In this document: one piece after another, positions 38,020 to 47,210 of the stretch
Layout: each line of letters opens with the position of its first letter
Numbering within the stretch: the first letter of the stretch is position 1
Origin: Acidaminococcus fermentans DSM 20731
GTDB taxonomy: Bacteria; Bacillota; Negativicutes; Acidaminococcales; Acidaminococcaceae
DNA: 64,000 nt
Direction: 5' to 3'
NCBI RefSeq assembly: GCF_000025305.1
Contig: NC_013740.1
Span: forward strand, 620,001-684,000
The notes under the pieces: generated by a model
Databases searched by the model: none
Seen by the model: the letters and a program-made list of their open reading frames with translations, nothing else
What the model was told of the DNA's origin: nothing
Program-made: the position numbers and the translations under genes

Positions 38020-39375
38020 ATGCAAATCATAGTTGTAGGATGCGGGAAAGTGGGACGGAGCATCATCTCCCAGCTCACCCAGGAAGACAACAACGTTACC
38101 GTCATCGACACCAACCCCACCATCATCCGGAATATTTCCACCAATTACGATGTAATGGGGATCGTGGGCAACGGTTCCAGCTTCAACATCCTGGCCAAGG
38201 CCGACCTGGCTCATGCGGACATGCTCATCGCCGTCACCGAAAGCGACGAAGTGAACCTTCTGACCTGCGTCATCGCCAAACTGAACAACCATCAGTGCCA
38301 TACCATCGCCCGGGTCCGGAGTCCCCATTATTCCGACGAACGGCACTACCTCCAGAAGGGGCTGAACCTGTCCATGACCATCAACCCGGAAATGGAAGCC
38401 GCCAAGGAAATTTCCCGGCTGCTGAACTTCCCTTCCGCCATTGAAATCGTCAGCTTTGCCAAGGACCGGATCGACATGCTCCGGTTCCGGGTGCCCCCAT
38501 GCTCCGTGCTCATCGGTCGGTCCCTGAAGGAAATTGCCCATCTCACAGTGAACCTGCTGGTGTGCATCATCGAACGGAACAGCAACATCCTGGTCCCCAA
38601 CGGGGATACGGTGATCCAGCAGGGGGACATCCTCACCATCATCGCCATGCCCCGGGATGCCCAGGCCTTCTTCAAGAAAATCGGCGTCCGCACCAACAAA
38701 TGCAAAAACGTCATGATCGTGGGGGGCGGCCAGCTCAGCTACTACCTGGCCAAGATGCTCCTGAAGAGCCATACGGAAGTGACCATCATCGAACGGGACA
38801 TGGCCCGGTGCGAAGAACTGGTGGAAGCCCTGCCCGGGGCCACCATCGACTGCGGGGACGGCACCGAAGAGGAGCTGCTCCGGGAAGAACACCTGGAAAG
38901 CATGGACGGCTTCGTGGCCTGCACCGGCATGGACGAAGTCAACGCCATCCTGTCCCTGTACGCACTGAAGCATTCCAGCAAGAAAGTCATCACCAAGGTG
39001 AACCATGTGGATTTCGGGGACGTGATCGAAGGGCTCCAGCTGGACAGCATCGTCAACCCCAAACAGCTCACTGCCCAGCAGATCGTCCAGTACGTCCGGG
39101 CCGCCGGCAACAGTATGGAATCCAATGTGGAGACCCTGTACCGGCTCATGAACGGCAGGGTGGAGGCCCTGGAATTCCTTCTGGACAGCAAATCCTCCCT
39201 GATCGGCACCAAACTGGCGGATATGCGGATCAAAAAGAACGTGCTGATCGCCGGCATCGTCCGGGAAGGGAAACTGATCATCCCCGGCGGCCAGGATGCC
39301 TTCCAGGCGGGGGATACGGTGATCGTGGTCACCACCAACCTGGGCTTCCACGAAATCGAAAACATCCTGGCATAA
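38020..39375 (+). CDS. trkA: Trk potassium uptake regulatory protein TrkA
   Basis: 451 aa, the two-repeat form: TrkA-N at 1-~130 (VVGCGKVGRSIISQL, NAD-binding), TrkA-C, then a second TrkA-N (MIVGGGQLSYYLAKML) and second TrkA-C. It gates the TrkH channel through NAD(H)/ATP binding. ATG 38020 follows AAAGGAG; earlier in-frame codons are upstream of the site. trkH starts 15 bp downstream. Confidence 0.95.
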   Translation: MQIIVVGCGKVGRSIISQLTQEDNNVTVIDTNPTIIRNISTNYDVMGIVGNGSSFNILAKADLAHADMLIAVTESDEVNLLTCVIAKLNNHQCHTIARVRSPHYSDERHYLQKGLNLSMTINPEMEAAKEISRLLNFPSAIEIVSFAKDRIDMLRFRVPPCSVLIGRSLKEIAHLTVNLLVCIIERNSNILVPNGDTVIQQGDILTIIAMPRDAQAFFKKIGVRTNKCKNVMIVGGGQLSYYLAKMLLKSHTEVTIIERDMARCEELVEALPGATIDCGDGTEEELLREEHLESMDGFVACTGMDEVNAILSLYALKHSSKKVITKVNHVDFGDVIEGLQLDSIVNPKQLTAQQIVQYVRAAGNSMESNVETLYRLMNGRVEALEFLLDSKSSLIGTKLADMRIKKNVLIAGIVREGKLIIPGGQDAFQAGDTVIVVTTNLGFHEIENILA

Positions 39376-39390
39376 AGGAGTCTGAACGCC

Positions 39391-40833
39391 ATGAATTATC
39401 CTGTGATCGGGCGGGTGCTGTCCTGGATCCTCTGTACCGAAGGAGCCCTGCTGCTGCTGCCCAGCCTGATTTCCCTCATTTACCGAGAAGACCAGGGGAT
39501 GATCTATTTTGCCCTGGCCCTCCTGGCCCTGGCCATCGGGTATGTGACCAGCCGGCGGAAAATCCGGAACAGGGCCATCTATCAGCGGGAAGGGTTCGTG
39601 TCCGTGGGCCTGTCCTGGGTGCTCCTGAGCCTGTACGGCGCCATTCCCTTTGTGCTCACCGGAGAGATCCCTTCCTATGTGGATGCGGTGTTTGAAATCG
39701 TCTCCGGCTTTACCACCACCGGGTCCTCCATCCTCAGCGATGTGGAGGCCCTGTCCCACACCTCCCTGTTCTGGCGGAGCTTTTCCCACTGGATCGGGGG
39801 CATGGGGGTGCTGGTGTTCATCCTGATGCTGATGCCCACCAACCGGGGCGGCACCCAGATGAATCTGATGAAGGCGGAAAGCCCCGGCCCGGACGTGTCC
39901 AAGTTCGTGCCCCGGGTGCGGAACACCGCCATTGTGCTCTACAAGATCTACCTGGGCATGACCCTGCTGATGATCGCCCTGCTGGCCCTTACCGGCATGA
40001 ACTGGTTCCACAACCTGTGCATCACTTTCGGTACCGCCGGCACCGGGGGCTTCGGCATCCTCAACGACAGTTGCGCCAGTTATACGCCAATCCAGCAGTG
40101 GATCATCACCCTGTTCATGATCGCCTTCGGGGTGAATTTCGGCTTCTACTATCTGTCCCTGATTTTCCGGTTCCGGGAAGCCCTGGCCATGGAAGAAGTC
40201 CGGGCCTATGTGGGCATCATCCTGGCTTCCGGGCTGGCCATCACCTGGCAGATCCGGGACCGGTTCGACACCCTGGAACAGGCCCTCCGGTCCGCCTTTT
40301 TCCAGGTGGGAAGCATCATGACCACCACCGGGTTCAGCACCGTGGATTTTGACCTGTGGCCCAGCTTTTCCAAAACCATCCTGGTGCTCCTGATGGTGGT
40401 GGGGGCCTGCGCCGGCAGCACCGGCGGCGGTGTGAAGGTGAGCCGGGTCGTGCTCACCTGCAAGTCCATTTTCCTGGAACTGGGACAGGTACTCCATCCC
40501 CACGGGGTCCAGCGGATGCGCATGGACGGGAAGTCCGTGGACAGCAAAATGCTCAATTCCATCTACATCTTCCTGATCACCTATTTCCTGATTTTCTTCC
40601 TGTCCATCCTGGCCGTGAGCCTGGACGGGTTCAATTTCGAGACCAACTTCACTGCTGTGGCCGCTACCTTGAACAACATCGGTCCCGGCCTGGCAGGGGT
40701 AGGGCCCACCAGGAACTTCGGAGACTACAGCCTCCCCTCCAAACTGGTGCTGATCTTCGACATGCTGGCCGGAAGACTGGAACTGCTGCCCATGCTGATC
40801 CTGTTCTATCCCAGGACCTGGATGAAACATTGA
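39391..40833 (+). CDS. trkH: Trk potassium uptake protein TrkH
   Basis: 480 aa with the MPM-MPM-type architecture of K+ channel-like transporters: selectivity-filter segments such as TTTGSSIL, GTAGTGGFG, TTTGFSTVD and NNIGPGLAGVG. It works with TrkA (15 bp upstream) in the same operon. AAAGGAG precedes ATG 39391. A terminator (GGGTTGTTGC hairpin) follows. Confidence 0.95.
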   Translation: MNYPVIGRVLSWILCTEGALLLLPSLISLIYREDQGMIYFALALLALAIGYVTSRRKIRNRAIYQREGFVSVGLSWVLLSLYGAIPFVLTGEIPSYVDAVFEIVSGFTTTGSSILSDVEALSHTSLFWRSFSHWIGGMGVLVFILMLMPTNRGGTQMNLMKAESPGPDVSKFVPRVRNTAIVLYKIYLGMTLLMIALLALTGMNWFHNLCITFGTAGTGGFGILNDSCASYTPIQQWIITLFMIAFGVNFGFYYLSLIFRFREALAMEEVRAYVGIILASGLAITWQIRDRFDTLEQALRSAFFQVGSIMTTTGFSTVDFDLWPSFSKTILVLLMVVGACAGSTGGGVKVSRVVLTCKSIFLELGQVLHPHGVQRMRMDGKSVDSKMLNSIYIFLITYFLIFFLSILAVSLDGFNFETNFTAVAATLNNIGPGLAGVGPTRNFGDYSLPSKLVLIFDMLAGRLELLPMLILFYPRTWMKH

Positions 40834-40836
40834 TAG

Positions 40837-40864
40837 GGTTGTTGCTCATGCAGCAACCCTTTTT
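40837..40864 (+). terminator. trkAH terminator
   Basis: GGGTTGTTGC and GCAGCAACCC with a TCAT-type loop and a T-run. The cpsB gene starts 15 bp later. Confidence 0.8.
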
Positions 40865-40879
40865 ACGAGGTACCAACTT

Positions 40880-41674
40880 ATGATTGACATCCATTCCCAT
40901 ATCCTGTACGACATCCCCGGGGACGACGGGGCCCGGGATCGTTCCATGTCCCTGGACATGCTGCGCCAGGCGGCGGAGGCGGGGACCAGGGAACTTTTCG
41001 CCACCCCCCATTTCCACCGCCGGGGCATCTGTCCCTCCTGGGACGTCATCACAGAACGGCTGGCACAGCTCCAACAGGCCGCGGATGATACCGGTATCCC
41101 CATCCGGCTCCACAGCGGGGCGGAGGTGAGCCTGGACGCGGACACCCTCAACTACCTGCCCGGGCCCGGGGAAAGCAGGGCGTACTGCCTGGCGGGCACC
41201 GCCTATCTCCTGGTGGAACTGCTGCCCACGGCAGCCCCTCTGGAAACCTGGAACCTGCTGTATCAGCTCCAGCTCCGGGGTTACCTGCCCATCCTGGCCC
41301 ACCCGGAACGGTACCGGCACATTATGTCCCATCCCGATGCCGTCCTCCAGTGGGTGGAAAAGGGCATCCTGTTCCAGAGCAACAAAGGCAGCTTTCTGGG
41401 GGACTTCGGAGAAACCGCCCAGCGCAGCGCCCGCTGGCTCTACGATCGGGGCGCCGTCCATTTCCTGGGCAGCGACGCCCACCGGACCAACTGGCGGAGC
41501 CCCGATACCCGGAAGGCCGATGCCGCCATTGCGGCCCTGCCGGGTGGGGAAAAATTCCTGGGGGACTGCGATGCCCATGGCAGTCTGCTGCTCCAGGGCC
41601 GGGTGTTCTATCCCGATCCGCCCCACGAACCCTCAAAGAAAAAACGGGGATTCTGGTCCAGGATTTTTGGCTGA
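40880..41674 (+). CDS. cpsB: PHP-type protein-tyrosine phosphatase CpsB
   Basis: 264 aa. PHP-fold metal motifs: MIDIHSHILYDIPGDDG (HxH), ATPHFHRR, AHPERY and GSDAHRT. This is the CpsB/Wzb-like phosphatase of Gram-positive capsule loci that dephosphorylates the BY-kinase CpsD; CpsD is encoded 2.5 kb downstream. It is separated from the wza-like gene by a 430-bp leader with its own promoter, so it may be transcribed apart from the rest of the locus. Confidence 0.9.
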   Translation: MIDIHSHILYDIPGDDGARDRSMSLDMLRQAAEAGTRELFATPHFHRRGICPSWDVITERLAQLQQAADDTGIPIRLHSGAEVSLDADTLNYLPGPGESRAYCLAGTAYLLVELLPTAAPLETWNLLYQLQLRGYLPILAHPERYRHIMSHPDAVLQWVEKGILFQSNKGSFLGDFGETAQRSARWLYDRGAVHFLGSDAHRTNWRSPDTRKADAAIAALPGGEKFLGDCDAHGSLLLQGRVFYPDPPHEPSKKKRGFWSRIFG

Positions 41675-42106
41675 AAGCCCATTCAGGGAGGATTTTTACC
41701 CATCAATTTTTGTACAATAAAACTAATGGAAAACTTCCCCTCCCTGGAAGGAGTATCCTCTGGAAAAAATCAACAAAATACGCGGAGAAAACCTCAGATG
41801 GCGATGAAAATTCACCAGATTTTCCCTTTTGTCAAGTTTTTGTTGCAGACAGTCCATTCTTTTGCTATACTACTATATATCTCATTATACGAATGTATAT
41901 AGAAAGTTGGAACACTGCCTGTAAAAGAAAGACATTTGCGGTTTGCTGTAAACTGAATAGAGAACTTGCGAACAACTTTTCGGGGGGGGTACAGGCGTTT
42001 ACCTGTGCCCTCTCTTACGTTATTTCAAAACAGAATGACTTTCCTGTACAAAACCTGCTGTTTACGGAAAAGTTACTGTCTGATCATAAAAAACAAAGGA
42101 GACCCC
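41675..42106 (+). promoter_or_regulatory. Capsule operon leader with promoter and G8 hairpin
   Basis: TTGCAG (41843-41848), 17-bp spacer, TATACT (41866-41871) form a good promoter, giving a ~235-nt leader. It includes a G8 tract (41982-41989) at the foot of a hairpin: GGGGGGTACAGG pairs with CCTGTGCCCTCT (to ~42012). An upstream TACAAT-type box is at about 41714. No gene is seen. The hairpin might act in antitermination or attenuation. Confidence 0.6.
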
Positions 42107-42760
42107 ATGAAGAAGAAAATCCTGGCCATGGCTTTTGCCCTGGCATCCCTGGCCCTTCCGGCCTGCGCGGAAAACTACACCCTCCGTCCCGGTGACCAGC
42201 TGAACATCGTCATTGTCCAGGAGCAGGACATCAGCTCCAACCTCCAGAACTCCAAAGAGACACCCTACACAGTCCGGCCCGACGGCACCGTATCATTCCC
42301 CCTGGTGGGGCAGATCCAGGCCAGCGGCATGACCGTGGACCAGTTCACCCGGTATCTCCGGGACGGACTGTCCCGGTACTATGTGGAACCGGATGTGACC
42401 GTGAATATCGTCCAACTGGGGGGCGTGCGGGTCCATGTGTTCGGGGAAGTGAAGAAGCCCGGCACCTATGAACTTACCAAGGGTCACACCATTATGGACG
42501 CGCTGGGGGCTTCCGGGGGGTTCACCTGGGATGCGGCCAAGAAGAAGGTGTTTCTGATCCACCAGGATGACACCAACAAGGCCATCAAGATCAATCTGAA
42601 CAACATGCTGAAAACCGGCAACCTGAAGGACAACCTGGAACTGAAAGAGGGAGACATCCTCTACCTGACCAAAAACGGCCGCATCGACTTCGCCCGGGAT
42701 ATCGTTCCGTTCCTCAGCGGTGCTTACATGATTTCGGAAATCAAAGACAACAACGACTGA
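42107..42760 (+). CDS. Polysaccharide export protein (Wza-like, SLBB)
   Basis: 217 aa. Signal peptide or lipoprotein signal (MKKKILAMAFALASLALPAC, cleavage at or near Cys21), then a Poly_export domain (YTLRPGDQLNIVIVQEQ...YTVRPDGTVSFPLVG) and one SLBB domain (VRVHVFGEVKKPGTYEL). It is short compared with E. coli Wza (379 aa), lacking the C-terminal outer-membrane helix, but its presence fits a diderm cell. ATG 42107 has AAAGGAG upstream; the open frame begins earlier in the leader. Confidence 0.88.
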   Translation: MKKKILAMAFALASLALPACAENYTLRPGDQLNIVIVQEQDISSNLQNSKETPYTVRPDGTVSFPLVGQIQASGMTVDQFTRYLRDGLSRYYVEPDVTVNIVQLGGVRVHVFGEVKKPGTYELTKGHTIMDALGASGGFTWDAAKKKVFLIHQDDTNKAIKINLNNMLKTGNLKDNLELKEGDILYLTKNGRIDFARDIVPFLSGAYMISEIKDNND

Positions 42761-42777
42761 GGAAAGGAGAAACCATC

Positions 42778-44226
42778 TTGAACGAACAGGAAATCGATTT
42801 GCGGGAACTGTGGCAGATCGTCCGGACCAACCAGAAAACCATCGCCAAGATCACCGGTGGCTTCCTGGGCCTGGCCGTGGCCTATCTGCTCATTGTCCCC
42901 AACACCTACCAATCCACCGCCCTGCTGCGGATCAAACAGGAAAGAGGCCTGTCCAGCTCCATTATGGAACAGCTGCCCATCGGCAATGCTCAGCTGACCA
43001 AACAGCAGATGAACACCAATGCGGAAATTCTGAAAAGCCGTCATGTGGTGATTCCCGTAATCGAACAGACCGAAGAGGAAAAAGACGGCAAGTACCCCCG
43101 GTACGAAGACTACGTAAAGAGCCACATCGTCACCAAGCCCTACAAGGATACGGAAATCCTGGAAGTGGACGTTACCGGCAAAAGTCCGGAACAGGCCCAG
43201 GAAGCCAACCAGCTGCTGGTGCAGGGGTTCCTGGACCGGCTGGCCCAGTTGTCCCACGCGGAATCTTCCGCCACCCGGGAATTTTTGGAACAGCGGGTGA
43301 AATCCTCCAAAAAAGAACTGGATGATGCGGAGACCAAGCTGAAGAACTACCAGGTGAAGCACAAGATCTTCTCCACCGACAACCAGATGAAGAGTCTGGC
43401 CGAACGGATCACCGACCTGGACAAGGCCAAGGCCCAGAACAAATTGGATATGGAAACGGCCCAGGCCGCCCTGGGGTCCATCAACGACCAGCTGGCCGGC
43501 GCCGGTGCCGCCCTGGCCGACAGTCCCTCCATCCAGCAGGCCAAGAACAAGCTGGTGGATCTGGAAACCCAGAAAGCCGGCTATACCGGCAAATACACCA
43601 GCGAAAACCCCAAGATGAAGGAAATCAACCGGCAGATCGGGGCCGCCCGGTACAGCCTCCGGAAGGAAATCCAGGCCATCATCGCCCAGAAGGCGCCATC
43701 TTCCAGCAGCGTCCAGCAGAAGCTCCTCAGTGACAAGTTCACCAACGAGGCCCTGATTGCCGTGGCCCAGGGGAAGAACAACGCCATCGACCAGCTGGAA
43801 AAAAAGAATGCCGACGAAATCGCCAGGCTGCCCCAGACCCAGCAGGGGTACCTGCAGGTGAAACGGGATGCGGACGTGGCCCAGGAAATCTATGTGATGC
43901 TGGCCAAACGGCTGGAAGAAGCCAAAGTGGCGGAAGTGATGGTGCCTACCGAAGTCCAGGTGGTGGACGAAGCCACCCTGCCGGATAAACCCATCAAACC
44001 CCGGAAGCTGCTGACATTGGTGCTGGCCCTGTTCCTGGGGCTCTTTGGGGGCACCGGCTACACCATCGCCCGGACCCTGCTGAACCGGAAAATCCGTACT
44101 GCTGCCGATGTGGAACAGTATCTGGAACTGCCCGTCCTGGGGGTGATCCCGGAAGCGGGAGACCATAAACAGCCGGAAGAAGAAGGATTCTGGGCCGGCC
44201 TGCGGAGGAAATTATGGAAGAAATAA
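42778..44226 (+). CDS. Capsule chain-length/co-polymerase protein (CpsC/Wzz-like)
   Basis: 482 aa. Two membrane helices (~20-42 and ~402-425) flank a long periplasmic coiled-coil region (~150-370), the Wzz plan, ending with PDKPIKPRKLLTL, the Pro-rich motif before the second helix. It acts as polysaccharide co-polymerase and activator of the kinase domain encoded by the next gene, which here is separate (CpsC-CpsD type). TTG 42778 is used, 8 bp after AAAGGAG. It overlaps the next gene by 13 bp. Confidence 0.88.
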   Translation: MNEQEIDLRELWQIVRTNQKTIAKITGGFLGLAVAYLLIVPNTYQSTALLRIKQERGLSSSIMEQLPIGNAQLTKQQMNTNAEILKSRHVVIPVIEQTEEEKDGKYPRYEDYVKSHIVTKPYKDTEILEVDVTGKSPEQAQEANQLLVQGFLDRLAQLSHAESSATREFLEQRVKSSKKELDDAETKLKNYQVKHKIFSTDNQMKSLAERITDLDKAKAQNKLDMETAQAALGSINDQLAGAGAALADSPSIQQAKNKLVDLETQKAGYTGKYTSENPKMKEINRQIGAARYSLRKEIQAIIAQKAPSSSSVQQKLLSDKFTNEALIAVAQGKNNAIDQLEKKNADEIARLPQTQQGYLQVKRDADVAQEIYVMLAKRLEEAKVAEVMVPTEVQVVDEATLPDKPIKPRKLLTLVLALFLGLFGGTGYTIARTLLNRKIRTAADVEQYLELPVLGVIPEAGDHKQPEEEGFWAGLRRKLWKK

Positions 44227-44936
44227 AACTCATTGTGGAAAATGACCCCAAGTCTCCCATTGCGGAAACCTACCGGGCCATCCGGACCAACCTCCAGTTT
44301 GCAGGAGCCGGTCAGGACCTGAAATACATTTGCTTCACCTCCAGCGTCCCTGGGGAAGGGAAGTCCACCACCATTTCCAATATGGCCCTGACCCTGGCCC
44401 AGGACGGGAAAAAAGTCCTCCTGGTGGACTGCGACCTGCGGAAGCCGGTCCAGCACAAGATCTTCGGGGTCATCAACCAGGGGGTCACCAACTGCCTGGC
44501 CCAGGGAGTCCCCTTTGCCCAGGTGGTCCATCCCAACGTGTTCCGGAACCTGGATGTGCTGACCAGTGGCCCCGTGCCGCCCAATCCCTCCGAGCTTATC
44601 GGATCGGAAAAAATGGAACAGCTGCTGGACCGGGCGGGCAACGCCTATGACTATGTGCTCATCGACCTGCCTCCGGTGCTGGCCGTCACCGACGCCGCCC
44701 TGTTGGGGAACCTGGCCGACGGAGTGGTGCTGGTGGTCCATTCCGGCATGGTGGCTCCGGAAGAGGTCCAGGAAGCCAAAAAACGTCTCCAGGCCGGCAA
44801 AGCCAATATCCTGGGGGTCGTCTTAAACGGCGTTCCCCAGCAGCACAAAGGCTACGGGTACGGCTATTACTATTACGACTACTACGACGAGAACCACGTA
44901 AAGCATCACAAGAAAAAGGGGAAGCGGGAAGAATAA
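44214..44936 (+). CDS. cpsD: Bacterial tyrosine kinase CpsD
   Basis: 240 aa. Walker A SSVPGEGKST, Walker A' LLVDCDLRKP and Walker B YVLIDLPP identify a BY-kinase. The C-terminal tyrosine cluster (GYGYGYYYYDYYDEN) is the autophosphorylation site. It overlaps cpsC by 13 bp. CpsB (40880) is its phosphatase; the pair controls polymer length and export. Confidence 0.92.
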   Translation: MEEIKLIVENDPKSPIAETYRAIRTNLQFAGAGQDLKYICFTSSVPGEGKSTTISNMALTLAQDGKKVLLVDCDLRKPVQHKIFGVINQGVTNCLAQGVPFAQVVHPNVFRNLDVLTSGPVPPNPSELIGSEKMEQLLDRAGNAYDYVLIDLPPVLAVTDAALLGNLADGVVLVVHSGMVAPEEVQEAKKRLQAGKANILGVVLNGVPQQHKGYGYGYYYYDYYDENHVKHHKKKGKREE

Positions 44937-45022
44937 CCCGTAGGGGCCGCACGCCGGGCGGCCCGCTTTCCGCACAATCCCACGATGAACGATGAACGAC
45001 CAACGATGAACAATCAACGATA
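44937..45022. repeat. REP-like element plus GATGAAC-type 7-bp tandem array
   Basis: CCGTAGGGGCCGCACGCCGG-type element at 44939-44965, then CGATGAACGATGAACGACCA... to 45022 with five to six 7-bp units. The same family in the opposite orientation is at 60728-60760. The sugar transferase gene starts 11 bp downstream. Confidence 0.7.
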
Positions 45023-45033
45023 AGGAGGTCCAA

Positions 45034-46431
45034 ATGAGCCGCTATATGAATACATCCATGTACAACAAAATACTGCAGGAACTCCTGAATGGACTGAACA
45101 TCCTGCTGGTCACCGGGGCATTCTGGCTCTGCTGGCAACATTTCTATGAATCCCATATCATCCATCCCTTCTACTATGCAGGGAACCTGATCATGGTGTT
45201 CCTGTTCGGGCTGTTCTACTACTTTACCTCCCATCTGTACAACGGTTACAGCGTGCCCATCAGCCGGATCTATGAGCTGGTGTACAGTCAGGGACTGGCA
45301 GCGCTGATCAGCGACGGCATCCTGTACCTGATCACCCTCCTGATTAATCGGCACTACATCAGCTTTCTCCCTTTTTTGCCCACCTTTCTGCTCCAGTTCT
45401 TCCTGATCACCCTGTGGACCGTGGCAGCCCACCAGTGGTATTTCCGGGTGTTCCCGCCCAAAAAGACCGTGGTGATCCTGGGCCAGGGCCAGAACGTGGA
45501 CAAACTGGTGAAGCAGTACGGCATGGATCTCCATTTCGACGTCCAGTCCGTGGTCACCGTGGACGAATGCATGGAACACCTTCCCGGGACCATCGGACAG
45601 GCCGAAGTGGTGTTCTGCTGCGGCCTTCACAGCCATGACCGGAATCGGATCACCAAATACTGTGTGGCCCATAAAATCGGGACCTATGTAATCCCCAGGA
45701 TCGGGGATGTGATCATGGACAGCGCCAAAAAAGTCCACCTGTTCCACCTGCCCATGATGGCCGTCCAGCGGTATAACCCCAGTCCCGAATTCCTGTTCTT
45801 CAAACGCCTTTACGACATCGTCCTGTCCCTGGTGGCACTGGTGATTTTCTCTCCGGTGATGCTCTGCGTGGCCGTGGCCATCAAAATCACCGACGGGGGA
45901 GACATCTTCTACCGCCAGAAACGGCTCACCAAAGACGGCAAAATCTTCTCCGTCCTGAAATTCCGCAGCATGCGCATGGATGCCGAAAAAGACGGAGTGG
46001 CTCGGCTCAGCACCGGCGAAAACGATCCCCGGGTCACCCGGGTGGGCCGGTTCATCCGGGCCGTCCGGTTCGACGAACTGCCCCAGCTGCTGAACATCCT
46101 GAAAGGGGATATGGCCATCGTAGGCCCCAGACCCGAACGCCCCGAGATCTCCGCCCAGTACGCCCAGGAAATGCCCGAGTGGAATTTAAGGCTCCAGGCC
46201 AAATGCGGACTCACCGGCTACGCCCAGGTCTATGGCCAGTACAACACCACCCCCTACGATAAACTGCTGCTGGATCTGATGTACATCGCCCGGCCCAGCC
46301 TGTTCGAGGATTTCAAGATCATCTTTGCCACGGTGAAGATCCTGTTCATGAAAGAGAGCACAGAAGGGGTGGCCGAAGGGCAGGTGACGGCGGAGGTGGA
46401 GCCGGTGCATGGAGGAGAGAAAGAGTGCTAG
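45034..46431 (+). CDS. Undecaprenyl-phosphate sugar phosphotransferase (priming, PNPT family)
   Basis: 465 aa. Four to five N-terminal membrane helices, a Rossmann-like middle part (TVVILGQGQNVDKLVKQYG) and the C-terminal catalytic domain: KRLYDIVLSLVALVIFSPV, KFRSMRMDAE, DELPQLLNILKGDMAIVGPRPE. It transfers a sugar-1-phosphate (usually glucose or galactose) to undecaprenyl phosphate to start the repeat unit. AAGGAGG precedes ATG 45034. The stop overlaps the next gene's GTG start by 7 bp. Confidence 0.9.
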   Translation: MSRYMNTSMYNKILQELLNGLNILLVTGAFWLCWQHFYESHIIHPFYYAGNLIMVFLFGLFYYFTSHLYNGYSVPISRIYELVYSQGLAALISDGILYLITLLINRHYISFLPFLPTFLLQFFLITLWTVAAHQWYFRVFPPKKTVVILGQGQNVDKLVKQYGMDLHFDVQSVVTVDECMEHLPGTIGQAEVVFCCGLHSHDRNRITKYCVAHKIGTYVIPRIGDVIMDSAKKVHLFHLPMMAVQRYNPSPEFLFFKRLYDIVLSLVALVIFSPVMLCVAVAIKITDGGDIFYRQKRLTKDGKIFSVLKFRSMRMDAEKDGVARLSTGENDPRVTRVGRFIRAVRFDELPQLLNILKGDMAIVGPRPERPEISAQYAQEMPEWNLRLQAKCGLTGYAQVYGQYNTTPYDKLLLDLMYIARPSLFEDFKIIFATVKILFMKESTEGVAEGQVTAEVEPVHGGEKEC

Positions 46432-47195
46432 TCAGTGTAGTTATGCCCACCTATAATTGTGGAAAGTACATATTGGAGTCCATCGATTCAGTCCTGGCTC
46501 AGACAATAACCGATTGGGAACTGCAGATTGTTGATGATTGTAGCACAGATGATACACAAGAAATTTTGAAACCCTATCTGGAAAAATATCCACAAATCCA
46601 CTACTATAGACTTTCCCAAAATGGAGGTCCTGCTGTTGCAAGGACAGTGGCAATCGAACGGGCTGAGGGAAAGTATGTTGCTTTTCTGGACAGTGATGAT
46701 TTGTGGCTGCCCGAAAAGCTGGAAAAGCAGATTTCTTTCATGAAAAATACGAAATCTGCTTTTTCTTGCAGTGCATATGCCTGCATGGATGATGAAGGGA
46801 ACAGCTTGCATTATGCGTTGTTTCCTCCAGAAAAAACGGATTACGCAAAATGCATCCGACTTTCCAATCCCATTGGAAACTTGACAGCCATATATGATCA
46901 GGAAATTCTGGGAAAGTTCCAGGTTCCTCCTATAAAAAAGAGAAACGATTTTGCCCTTTGGCTGCAGATTCTAAAGAAAACCACCTTTTGTGCAGGCATT
47001 CAGGAAGTGCTGGGGGTGTATCGGACCGGACGGAAGGGTTCCGTCAGCAGCAATAAGTTGAAACAGGCAAAATACCACTGGCAACTCTACCATGATATTG
47101 AACATCATGGGGTTTTGCGAAGCTTTTTTGAGTTGGGATGCTGGGCTTTTGTGAAGGGCACACATATTGGACTCGTCAAAAAAGCATATAGGTAA
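46425..47195 (+). CDS. Glycosyltransferase family 2
   Basis: 256 aa. GT2 N-terminus LVSVVMPTYNCGKYILESIDSVLAQT, nucleotide-binding DDCSTDDT, and the DxD-like motif FLDSDDLW. The C-terminal tail is short. It adds a sugar to the lipid-linked capsule unit; donor unknown. GTG 46425 overlaps the end of the priming transferase. From here to ~57.2 kb the DNA is markedly more AT-rich than the rest of the locus. Confidence 0.88.
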   Translation: MLVSVVMPTYNCGKYILESIDSVLAQTITDWELQIVDDCSTDDTQEILKPYLEKYPQIHYYRLSQNGGPAVARTVAIERAEGKYVAFLDSDDLWLPEKLEKQISFMKNTKSAFSCSAYACMDDEGNSLHYALFPPEKTDYAKCIRLSNPIGNLTAIYDQEILGKFQVPPIKKRNDFALWLQILKKTTFCAGIQEVLGVYRTGRKGSVSSNKLKQAKYHWQLYHDIEHHGVLRSFFELGCWAFVKGTHIGLVKKAYR

Positions 47196-47210
47196 GAAAG
47201 TGGGCAATTT

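Noticed and set aside
38014-40830. 938-codon minus-strand open frame opposite trkA and trkH
   Set aside because: It spans two real genes on the other strand, has no ribosome site and its composition is that of an antisense frame.
41675-42106. Riboswitch or T-box in the capsule leader
   Set aside because: No known riboswitch core or T-box sequence is seen; only a promoter and one hairpin can be supported.
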